From contig JBEAOO010000068.1 in assembly GCA_041164825.1 (NCBI GenBank), forward strand, positions 1-7,536: a DNA stretch of 7,536 nucleotides, given 5' to 3'. The position numbers were made by a program, and so were the translations under genes. Of the stretch, positions 1 through 5,431 are shown piece by piece. The DNA is from JBEAOO01 sp041164825 (lineage in GTDB: Bacteria; Pseudomonadota; Gammaproteobacteria; Burkholderiales; Burkholderiaceae_C). Numbering within the stretch: position 1 is the first letter of the stretch; every line of letters starts with the position of its first letter. The notes below the pieces were generated by a model that was not told where the DNA came from, made no database searches, and saw only the letters and a program-made list of their open reading frames with translations.

Positions 1-66
1 GGACACGGAGCAAAGCGAATGCGGCACAGCGCTCCGGGCACCCGCCTCGGCATGTGGTTCGCCAAG
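1..66 (+). repeat. Partial copy of the dispersed hairpin element, cut by the window edge
   Basis: Bases 1-9 are the end of the conserved core (GGACACGGA) and 10-35 are one stem arm. Positions 1-35 match the reverse complement of 5144-5178 at 34 of 35 bases. Similarity continues past the arm: 36-66 match 5113-5143 (reverse complement) at about 23 of 31 without gaps. The rest of the core and the other arm must lie to the left of the window, so this is a third member of the family found between cbbP and cbbT. It lies downstream of the DUF2007 gene and encodes nothing credible. Confidence 0.85.
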
Positions 67-83
67 TACCAGGTACCTGGTAC
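66..83. repeat. 18-bp perfect palindrome
   Basis: GTACCAGGTACCTGGTAC is its own reverse complement. It is flanked by a further short inverted pair, GGTTC at 56-60 and GAACC at 87-91. As RNA or single-stranded DNA it would form a 7-bp stem with a 4-base loop. It starts where similarity to the hairpin element fades, 72 bases beyond the stop codon of the minus-strand DUF2007 gene. No T-run follows on either strand, so it is not a standard intrinsic terminator. A protein-binding site is possible but unproven. Confidence 0.6.
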
Positions 84-154
84 CGAGAACCGAACGTCCC
101 CGCCAAGGCAAACCGGTGCCGTTGAACACCCGCCCGTGTCAGTGCGTCACGGCG

Positions 155-457
155 TCAAGGCCGCATCGCGCCGCAGTTCCAGCACTGCTCAAACGGGCCG
201 TCCACGGCCTCGCCGCAGCCGTGGCACAGCCAGTGCAAATGCGGTGCATTGCGAAGTGCGTGCAAGGCCTGCCAGGCACGGCCGTGCTCGCTCGCGTCGC
301 TCACCCACACCTCGGGCAGCGCTTGGTCGGGCGGAATTTCACCGGCCAGGCTGCTGGTGTAGGCCCGCTGCACGGTGCAATCGATACCGGCCTGCGTGAG
401 CATGTCGGCCCAGAGCGTGGCCAGCGCGACGTTGGGGGCGGTGGTGAGGCGCTTCAT
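155..457 (-). CDS. DUF2007-type small protein with C-terminal zinc ribbon
   Basis: This encodes 100 residues. The N-terminal part (about 1-60) looks like the DUF2007 'putative prokaryotic signal transducing protein' fold: a start like MKRLTTAPN, a helix that would place it near 'LTQAGIDCTV', then a GEIPPDQALPEVWV stretch (39-52). The C-terminus carries two CxxC pairs, Cys78/Cys81 and Cys92/Cys95, which suggests a zinc ribbon. There is no signal peptide or membrane segment, so it is probably cytoplasmic. The ATG at 457 was chosen because the only upstream extension uses a GTG at 487 and adds a non-family segment. No strong ribosome binding site is visible. The gene is divergent from the Lrp/AsnC regulator with about 194 bp between them. 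Family membership rests on motif resemblance; the molecular function is unknown. Confidence 0.8.
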   Translation of the reverse strand: MKRLTTAPNVALATLWADMLTQAGIDCTVQRAYTSSLAGEIPPDQALPEVWVSDASEHGRAWQALHALRNAPHLHWLCHGCGEAVDGPFEQCWNCGAMRP

Positions 458-601
458 GGTGCGGCGATGGTGCCACGGGCCGAGCACCGGGCAACGTGCG
501 CCTCAGCACCATGTCGGCCGTGCCGGCTCAGTGGCAGATCACCCCCCCGCCATGGCGCCCGCAGCTTCACCAGCACGCCGGCCCAGCAGGGCCCTCAACC
601 C

Positions 602-628
602 TGCGCAACATGCGCGCTATTCTGCGCA
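602..628. promoter_or_regulatory. Possible operator: spaced TGCGCA boxes upstream of the Lrp/AsnC gene
   Basis: Two identical palindromic TGCGCA boxes, at 602-607 and 623-628, have centres exactly 21 bp apart, or two helical turns. A related TGCGCG lies between them at 611-616. They sit 24 bp before the chosen start of the Lrp/AsnC gene, in the divergent region shared with the DUF2007 gene. Lrp/AsnC proteins bind as dimers and higher oligomers to helically phased sites and often control their own gene, so autoregulation is a reasonable inference. The boxes are GC-rich and short, so chance is not excluded. No clear -35/-10 pair was found in 458-651, which otherwise holds only a run of seven C at 542-548. 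Confidence 0.3.
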
Positions 629-651
629 CATCGCCAGCCCCACTGCACACC

Positions 652-1083
652 ATGGTCAACATCGACGACACCGACAAGGCGCTGATTGCGCTGCTGCGCG
701 CCAACGCCCGCGCCACCGTGGCCTCGCTGGCGCAAAAGCTCAAGGTGGCGCGCGGCACGGTGCAAAACCGGCTGGCGCGGCTGGAGCGCGAGGGCGTGAT
801 CACCGGCTACACGGTGCGCCTCAAGCCGCAAGCCGAGGCCCACCAGATCCGCGCGCTGATGACGATTGCGGTGGAGGGCAACCGGGGCGCCGAGGTGCTG
901 CGCACGCTGCGCGGCCAGCCGCACGTGGTGGCGCTGCACACCACCAATGGCCGCTGGGACATCGTGGCCGAGCTGCAAACCGCCACGCTGGAAGCGTTCG
1001 ACCGCGTGCTGAGCAGCATCCGGCTGATTGACGGCATTGCGAGCACCGAAACCAGCCTGCTTTTGTCCACGCACAAGGTTTAG
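652..1083 (+). CDS. Lrp/AsnC-family transcriptional regulator
   Basis: This encodes 143 residues, a usual length for the family. The N-terminus (about 3-50) is the AsnC-type winged helix-turn-helix: IDDTDKALIALLRANAR, then ASLAQKLKVARGTVQNRLARL with the recognition helix near 34-44, then EREGVITGY. The C-terminal half (about 65-141) is the RAM ligand-binding/oligomerisation domain, with the NGRWDIVAEL segment (99-108) holding the family's conserved Gly and Asp. Such proteins typically sense an amino acid or related metabolite, but the ligand cannot be read here. ATG 652 was chosen because the family match begins at once. An in-frame ATG at 610 would add 14 residues and would place the TGCGCA boxes inside the gene. 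Neither start has a good ribosome binding site. The targets are unknown, and a link to the cbb genes is not suggested by position. Confidence 0.92.
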   Translation: MVNIDDTDKALIALLRANARATVASLAQKLKVARGTVQNRLARLEREGVITGYTVRLKPQAEAHQIRALMTIAVEGNRGAEVLRTLRGQPHVVALHTTNGRWDIVAELQTATLEAFDRVLSSIRLIDGIASTETSLLLSTHKV

Positions 1084-1091
1084 TGCTTTTT
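1071..1091 (+). terminator. Weak candidate intrinsic terminator of the Lrp/AsnC gene
   Basis: GCAC (1071-1074) can pair with GTGC (1083-1086), followed at once by five T (1087-1091). The stem is only 4 bp plus one inner A-T pair across a mismatch, and it overlaps the TAG stop at 1081-1083. The T-run is unusual in this GC-rich DNA, but the stem is too short for a confident call. Confidence 0.3.
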
Positions 1092-1191
1092 CCATGGTGT
1101 GAACGCGGAAAACACTGGAATCCGACCTCTGTCCACAGCACAATGCGACCAAACACCGTGTTACCTTTCACACATTTAGCCCGCTGCGCTG
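1084..1191. other. Short AT-richer spacer upstream of the DUF2199 gene
   Basis: This gap is less GC-rich than its neighbours and is the only place for a promoter of the downstream gene. It holds GTGTGAA at 1097-1103 and its reverse complement TTCACAC at 1167-1173, and a tight inverted repeat, AACAC and GTGTT, around 1152-1162. I could not fit a convincing -35/-10 pair. The repeats may be operator-like or may be chance. Confidence 0.3.
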
Positions 1192-1728
1192 ATGAGCACC
1201 GACTCGTACCACTGCCTAAGTTGCGGCAAGGCCCATCCGGGCCTGCCCACGGACTGGGGCTACAAATTGCCGGATTTTGTTCATGATTTGGCATACACCG
1301 AGCGCTACATTCGTTGTCGCCACAACACCGACCTGTGCACGCTCGACGGCTCGCGTTATTTCATCCGCGGCCTGCTGCCGGTGCCGCTGATTGACGCCCC
1401 GGAAAATACCTTTCACTGGGGCTTGTGGGTTGAGGTCGACCACGCCACGCACGACACCTACTTGCTCGGTTTCCACGAAGACCTCTCGCGCATGCCGCGC
1501 TGCTTCGGCCACATCGCCAACGAGATCCCGGGCTACGGCGACACCATGGGCCTGCCCGTGCACATCCAGTTTTCCGCCCACGACCAGCGCCCCACCTTTT
1601 GGTTCGACCCGACGCTGAACCACGCCCTGGCGCACGAACACCGCGCCGGCATCAGCGCCAAGCGCCACCACGACGTGCTGACCGCGGTGGGGTATGGCGA
1701 TGAGGACGAGGACAACCTGGGGATCTGA
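1192..1728 (+). CDS. DUF2199 domain protein
   Basis: This encodes 178 residues and resembles the DUF2199 family along its whole length. It opens with a CxxC pair (YHCLSCGKAHPGLP, Cys8 and Cys11), then an arginine-rich stretch leading to DLCTLDGSRYFIRGLLPVPLI (about 47-67), FHWGLWVEVD (about 74-83), a GYGDTMGLPVHIQF segment (about 114-127), and RPTFWFDPTLNHALAHEH near 132-149. The CxxC pair suggests a metal site, but a second pair is not evident. The C-terminus is acidic (DEDEDN). No signal peptide or membrane segment is seen. No clear Shine-Dalgarno sequence precedes ATG 1192, but the family match begins directly there. The gene converges on cbbA across 180 bp with no convincing terminator. 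The function of the family is not known to me, and nothing ties it to carbon fixation. Confidence 0.88.
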   Translation: MSTDSYHCLSCGKAHPGLPTDWGYKLPDFVHDLAYTERYIRCRHNTDLCTLDGSRYFIRGLLPVPLIDAPENTFHWGLWVEVDHATHDTYLLGFHEDLSRMPRCFGHIANEIPGYGDTMGLPVHIQFSAHDQRPTFWFDPTLNHALAHEHRAGISAKRHHDVLTAVGYGDEDEDNLGI

Positions 1729-1908
1729 GGCCAGCTGGGCGGGCACCCACTGTGCCGACACCGCAGTGTGTGCAACGCCGCCCCCTGGTGCTTTGGGCGC
1801 CGCAGCCGGCCCATCAAGCCAGGCCGCGCACCTCGCCTGAACATGCGCCGCCGAACCCCGCAGAGGGCGCCCGCTGAAGGGTGGCTGGAGCGAGGAGCGT
1901 TGAAGCCG

Positions 1909-2949
1909 TCAGGCTGCGTCACGCCGCGCCATCGCCTCCAGCGGCACCGGCTTGATTTGGGCACCGCGGCCGGCGCAGCCAAAGGCCTCAAAACGGTCGA
2001 CACACAACTGGCGCGCCGCGGCGGTGGCGTCTTTCAAGAACTTGCGCGGGTCGAACTCGCGCGGGTGCTGTTGCATGGCGCGGCGCAGCGCGCCCGTCAT
2101 GGCCAGGCGGATGTCGGTGTCGATGTTGACCTTGCGCACACCAAACCGAATGCCCTGCTGGATCTCGCTCACCGGCACGCCGTAGGTCTCGGGCATCTCG
2201 CCGCCATGGGCACGGATGATGGCCAGCCACTCCTGCGGCACCGAGGACGATCCGTGCATCACCAAGTGGGTGTGGGGAAGGCGTGCATGGATGGCCTGGA
2301 TGCGGGCGATGTCCAGCGTCTCGCCGGTGGGCGGGCGGCTGAATTTGTAGGCGCCGTGGCTGGTGCCGATGGCGATCGCCAGCGCATCGACGCCAGTCTG
2401 CGCCACGAAGTCGGCCGCTTGCTCGGGGTCGGTCAGCATCTGCGCGTGGCTGAGCACGCCCGCGGCGCCGACGCCGTCTTCCTCACCCGCCGTGCCCGAT
2501 TCGAGCGAGCCCAGGCAGCCCAATTCGCCCTCCACCGAGACACCCACCGCGTGCGCCATCTGCACCACGCGCCGGGTCACCTCGACGTTGTAGTCGTAGC
2601 TGGCGGGCGTCCTGGCGTCTTCGCGCAGCGAGCCGTCCATCATCACGCTGGTGAAGCCCGAGCGGATGGCCTGCAGGCACACCGCCGGGCTGGCGCCGTG
2701 GTCCTGGTGCATGACGATGGGCACGTGGGGGTACATCTCCACCGCGGCCTCCACCATCTTGCGCAAAAAGGGCTCGCCGGCGTAGCTGCGCGCGCCGGCC
2801 GAGGCTTGCAAAATCACCGGGCTGTCGGTGGCTTGCGCGGCCTGCATGATGGCCTGGATCTGCTCCAGGTTGTTGACGTTGAACGCGGGCACGCCGTAGC
2901 TGTGTTCGGCGGCGTGGTCGAGCAATTGACGCAAAGAGATCAGGGCCAT
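1909..2949 (-). CDS. cbbA: Class II fructose-1,6-bisphosphate aldolase, Calvin-cycle type
   Basis: A cytoplasmic zinc aldolase that condenses dihydroxyacetone phosphate with glyceraldehyde-3-phosphate to fructose-1,6-bisphosphate; relatives also make sedoheptulose-1,7-bisphosphate with erythrose-4-phosphate. At 346 residues it is close to what I recall for autotrophic betaproteobacterial CbbA. Visible sites include YGVPAFNVNN (18-27), HQDHG with the catalytic Asp83 and ligand His84, the zinc-ligand histidines His198 (GTSHGAYKF) and His232 (MHGSSS), GELGCLG (141-147), and the phosphate/substrate loop NIDTD (275-279). The ATG at 2949 is preceded by GGAG with a 7-base spacer. The frame stays open upstream into the cbbT end, but that extension is not aldolase. 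The gene follows cbbT after 52 bp and is the last gene of the cluster here. No strong terminator was seen in the 180 bp beyond it. Confidence 0.95.
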   Translation of the reverse strand: MALISLRQLLDHAAEHSYGVPAFNVNNLEQIQAIMQAAQATDSPVILQASAGARSYAGEPFLRKMVEAAVEMYPHVPIVMHQDHGASPAVCLQAIRSGFTSVMMDGSLREDARTPASYDYNVEVTRRVVQMAHAVGVSVEGELGCLGSLESGTAGEEDGVGAAGVLSHAQMLTDPEQAADFVAQTGVDALAIAIGTSHGAYKFSRPPTGETLDIARIQAIHARLPHTHLVMHGSSSVPQEWLAIIRAHGGEMPETYGVPVSEIQQGIRFGVRKVNIDTDIRLAMTGALRRAMQQHPREFDPRKFLKDATAAARQLCVDRFEAFGCAGRGAQIKPVPLEAMARRDAA

Positions 2950-3001
2950 GGCGGCGCTCCGTGAGGTTGAAGAATGAGGGGGAATCGGGTCGCAGCGCGG
3001 C

Positions 3002-5014
3002 TCAGCCCAACAAAGCGAGTGCGCGCTGCACCACGGCCTCGGGCGTGAAACCGAAGTGCGCCCACAGCTCGGCGGCAGGCGCCGATTCGCCAAAGGTGTC
3101 GAGCCCGATCACATCGCCGTGCTCGCCCACCCATTGCCACCACAGGCCGCTGCTGCCGGCCTCGATGGCCAGGCGCGGCAGGTGGCGCGGCACCACCGCG
3201 CGCTGCCAGGCGGCGTCTTGCCGCGCGAACACATCCAGGCAGGGCACCGACACCACGCGCGCAGCCACACCCCGCGCGGCCAACTGTTCGGCGGCTTGCA
3301 GCGCCAGGCCCACTTCGGAGCCACTGGCCAGCAGCGCGATGCACTCGCCTGCCGGCTGGCGCAGCACATAGGCACCCCGCGCGATGGCGTCCGCGCGCGG
3401 CGTGCCGTCACCCGCGTGTGGCAGCGCCTGGCGCGAGAGCAGCAAGGCGCTCGGCCCATCTTGGCGACGCAGTGCCGAGCGCCAAGCGACCGCCGTTTCG
3501 GTCGCATCGGCGGGCCGCCACACATCCAGACGCGGAATCAGCCGCAGGCTCGACGCATGCTCCACCGGTTGGTGCGTGGGCCCGTCTTCGCCCAGGCCGA
3601 TGGAGTCGTGCGTGAACACATAGACCGGCGCCAGCTTCATCAACGCGGCCATGCGCAGCGCGTTGCGGGCGTAGTCGGCAAACGCGAGGAAGGTGCCGCC
3701 AAAGGGGCGCAGGCCGCCGTGCAGCGCCACGCCGTTCATGATGGCCGCCATGCCGAATTCGCGCACACCGTAGTGCACGTGGTTGCCCACGCCGGTGCCG
3801 GTGAGCGGGCGGTGGCCGGCCCAATCGGTGAGGTTGGAGCCCGTGAGGTCGGCCGAGCCGCCGAGCAGCTCGGGCATGGCCGGGCCCAGGCGCTGCAACA
3901 CGTCTTGCGAGGCCTTGCGCGTGGCCACCGATGCCGCCGCTGATTCCGCCGCGGCGATGGCCTCGGCGAGTGCCGCTTCGGCCGCCTCGCCCAACGCGGC
4001 CGGGCCAGCCCAGCGGCGCTGCAGTTCGTGCGCCAGCGCCGGGTGGGCTTGCGCATAAGCGTCGAATCGCTGCTGCCACGTGCGCTGTGCGGCAGCACCG
4101 GCTTCCCGCGCACACCACGCCAGTTGCACCGCCTCGGGCACCTCAAACGGCGGCGCCGTCCAGCCCAGGGCCGCGCGGGTGAGCGCAATCTCGGCCTCGC
4201 CCAGCGGCTCGCCATGGGCCTTGGCCGTGCCGGCGCGGTGCGGTGAGCCGTGGCCGATGCGCGTTTTGCAGCACACCAACACAGGCTTCTCGGCAGCACG
4301 GGCCGCGGTGATGGCGCGGTCCAGCGCCGCGCTGTCGTGGCCGTCCACGTCGCGCAACACCGTCCAGCCCAGGGCCTCAAAGCGGCCCGGTGTGTCGTCG
4401 GCAAACCAGCCGCGCACGTCACCATCGATGCTGATGCCGTTGTCGTCGTAGAACACCACCAACTTGTGCAGCCCCCAGGTGCCGGCCAGCGACGCCACCT
4501 CGTGGCTGATGCCTTCCATCAGGCAGCCATCGCCGACGAACACCCAGGTGCGGTGGTCGACGATCGTGTGCCCGGGGCGGTTGAACTCGGCCGCCAGCAG
4601 CTTCTCTGCCAGCGCCAGGCCCACCGCATTGGCCAGGCCCTGGCCGAGCGGGCCGGTGGAGGTTTCGACCCCGGGCGTCAGGCCCACTTCGGGGTGGCCG
4701 GGCGTGAGGCTGTGCAGTTGCCGAAAGCGCTTCAGCTCGTCCATCGGCAGCGCATAACCGCTGAGGTGCAGCAGGCCATAGAGCAGCATGGAGCCATGCC
4801 CGTTGGAGAGCACGAAGCGGTCGCGGTCAGGCCACTGGGGCTCGGCCGGGTTGTGCTTGAGCGCGTGGCGCCACAGCGCCTCGGCGATGTCGGCCATGCC
4901 CATGGGCATGCCCGGGTGGCCCGAGCGCGCGGCCTGCACCGCGTCCATGGCCAGCACACGCAAGGCGTTGGCGCAGTGCTTGCGCAGGGTGGGTTCGGTG
5001 GCAAGTGAAGGCAT
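3002..5014 (-). CDS. cbbT: Transketolase, Calvin-cycle type
   Basis: Thiamine-diphosphate and divalent-metal enzyme moving two-carbon ketol units among sugar phosphates, yielding xylulose-5-phosphate, ribose-5-phosphate and erythrose-4-phosphate. The product is 670 residues, the normal length. The N-terminal cofactor domain shows RSGHPGMPMG (His33), NGHGSMLLYG (His73), TPGHPE (His107) and the ThDP/metal motif from GDG (161-163) to DDNGIS (190-195), plus His267 in the AHGEPLG loop. The central pyrimidine-binding domain has VREFGM (Glu419, activating the cofactor) and GEDGPTHQPVEH (His481). The C-terminal domain includes ASGSEVGLA (563-571). The ATG at 5014 is preceded by CGGAG with 5 bases between GGAG and ATG. 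The same frame is open back to 5380, but that extension runs through the hairpin repeats and has no transketolase match. The gene is 52 bp before cbbA and 417 bp after cbbP, so it may depend on readthrough or on its own promoter. Confidence 0.96.
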   Translation of the reverse strand: MPSLATEPTLRKHCANALRVLAMDAVQAARSGHPGMPMGMADIAEALWRHALKHNPAEPQWPDRDRFVLSNGHGSMLLYGLLHLSGYALPMDELKRFRQLHSLTPGHPEVGLTPGVETSTGPLGQGLANAVGLALAEKLLAAEFNRPGHTIVDHRTWVFVGDGCLMEGISHEVASLAGTWGLHKLVVFYDDNGISIDGDVRGWFADDTPGRFEALGWTVLRDVDGHDSAALDRAITAARAAEKPVLVCCKTRIGHGSPHRAGTAKAHGEPLGEAEIALTRAALGWTAPPFEVPEAVQLAWCAREAGAAAQRTWQQRFDAYAQAHPALAHELQRRWAGPAALGEAAEAALAEAIAAAESAAASVATRKASQDVLQRLGPAMPELLGGSADLTGSNLTDWAGHRPLTGTGVGNHVHYGVREFGMAAIMNGVALHGGLRPFGGTFLAFADYARNALRMAALMKLAPVYVFTHDSIGLGEDGPTHQPVEHASSLRLIPRLDVWRPADATETAVAWRSALRRQDGPSALLLSRQALPHAGDGTPRADAIARGAYVLRQPAGECIALLASGSEVGLALQAAEQLAARGVAARVVSVPCLDVFARQDAAWQRAVVPRHLPRLAIEAGSSGLWWQWVGEHGDVIGLDTFGESAPAAELWAHFGFTPEAVVQRALALLG

Positions 5015-5043
5015 ATGGACTCCGAAAAGTTGCAATGAAAATC

Positions 5044-5060
5044 GGGGCGCTTGGGGCGCC
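5044..5060 (-). repeat. Leader motif before cbbT, also found before cbbF
   Basis: On the minus strand this reads GGCGCCCCAAGCGCCCC. It starts 46 bases before the cbbT ATG and can fold as GGCGC, loop CCCAA, GCGCC. Nearly the same sequence, with one extra A, lies upstream of cbbF at 7477-7494. A TTTT follows at about 8 bases, so it is weakly terminator-like, but the 5-bp stem is short. Its role is unknown, and the low-complexity composition makes chance similarity plausible. Confidence 0.4.
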
Positions 5061-5143
5061 GGGTCTCTGTGCCACCGCGGGAGGCAGCTCGGTGCTGGGG
5101 CGGTCTGAGCATCTGGGCGAAAGGCATCCGGAGGCAGGTGCTC

Positions 5144-5239
5144 GGAGCGCTGAGCCGCATTCGCTTTGCTCCGTGTCCCCCGCCGGCCTGCGGCCGGCTC
5201 CTCCTTTACCTGCGCAAAGCGAATGCGGCTCAGCGCTCC
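5144..5239 (-). repeat. Hairpin element, copy 1 (core reads on the minus strand)
   Basis: The arms 5144-5169 and 5214-5239 are perfect reverse complements over 26 bases. The 44-base core between them reads, on the minus strand, GCAGGTAAAGGAGGAG, then a small hairpin CCGGCC-GCA-GGCCGG (5183-5197), then CGGGGGACACGGA. The two conserved strands do not pair with each other, so they would form a purine-rich internal loop. The arm sequence (GCAAAGCGAATGCGG...) matches the partial copy at the window start with one mismatch, and similarity to that copy continues outward to about 5113. In a cbb transcript the core is read in the sense shown here. No transposase or coding sequence is present. Confidence 0.9.
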
Positions 5240-5289
5240 CTGAACCAGTGGTGGCATGCCAAATCGACCCACACCGCGGTGCTCGTTGG

Positions 5290-5387
5290 GGCGGTGATGG
5301 GCCGGGCCGATGTGCGCAGGTAAAGGAGGAGGGTCCGCGCAGCGGGCCCGGGGGACACGGAGCACATCGGCCCGGCCCATCGCCGCC
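5290..5387 (+). repeat. Hairpin element, copy 2 (core reads on the plus strand)
   Basis: The arms 5290-5315 and 5362-5387 are reverse complements at 25 of 26 bases. The 46-base core shares with copy 1 the exact 16-base GCAGGTAAAGGAGGAG (5316-5331) and 13-base CGGGGGACACGGA (5349-5361). Between them is GGTCCGC-GCA-GCGGGCC (5332-5348): a stem of different sequence with the same GCA loop, paired throughout with one G-T wobble. The outer arms (GCACATCGGCCCGGCCC...) are unrelated to those of copy 1. The copies face opposite ways, so their conserved core strands are also complementary to each other. It begins about 44 bp beyond the cbbP stop codon. Confidence 0.9.
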
Positions 5388-5431
5388 CTCGCGCCGAACG
5401 TCGAACCTAGAACGAGAAGCGGAAACCGATC

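Larger units (their letters stand above)
5015..5431. other. 417-bp non-coding gap inside the cbb cluster, holding two hairpin elements
   Basis: This gap breaks an otherwise compact gene run. It holds two related hairpin elements in opposite orientation (5144-5239 and 5290-5387), a 50-bp spacer between them with a CACCGCGGTG palindrome at 5272-5281, about 130 bp before cbbT, and about 43 bp beyond the cbbP stop. The frames open across it on both strands are explained by high GC and resemble no protein family I know. A promoter for cbbT could lie in 5015-5143, but I could not identify a credible one. Confidence 0.75.

Noticed and set aside
542..548. Run of seven C as a phase-variation tract
   Set aside because: It lies in non-coding DNA about 100 bp before the regulator and away from any recognisable promoter; a short C run is unremarkable in GC-rich DNA.
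116..685. Plus-strand open frames over the DUF2007 gene and the divergent region
   Set aside because: Arg/Pro/Ala-rich translations without motifs; they overlap a supported minus-strand gene and the regulator's upstream region.
1748..1826. Small inverted repeats between the DUF2199 gene and cbbA (for example CACTG/CAGTG and CGGCC/GGCCG) as a shared terminator
   Set aside because: Five-base stems with loops of 10-11 bases and no T-run on either strand; expected by chance at this GC content.
1768..2964. A 398-codon open frame on the plus strand opposite cbbA
   Set aside because: It mirrors the aldolase gene in high-GC DNA; the translation is rich in His, Arg, Ala and Gly with no family motifs, while the minus-strand frame is a full aldolase.
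5015..5380. N-terminal extension of transketolase in the same open frame
   Set aside because: The extension runs through both hairpin repeats and resembles no transketolase. The ATG at 5014 has a good ribosome binding site and starts the family match.
5144..5387. Integron attC site, CRISPR repeat or classical IS end
   Set aside because: No attC-type R boxes that I can recognise, no regularly spaced repeats with spacers, no transposase, and the arms differ between copies, unlike fixed IS termini.
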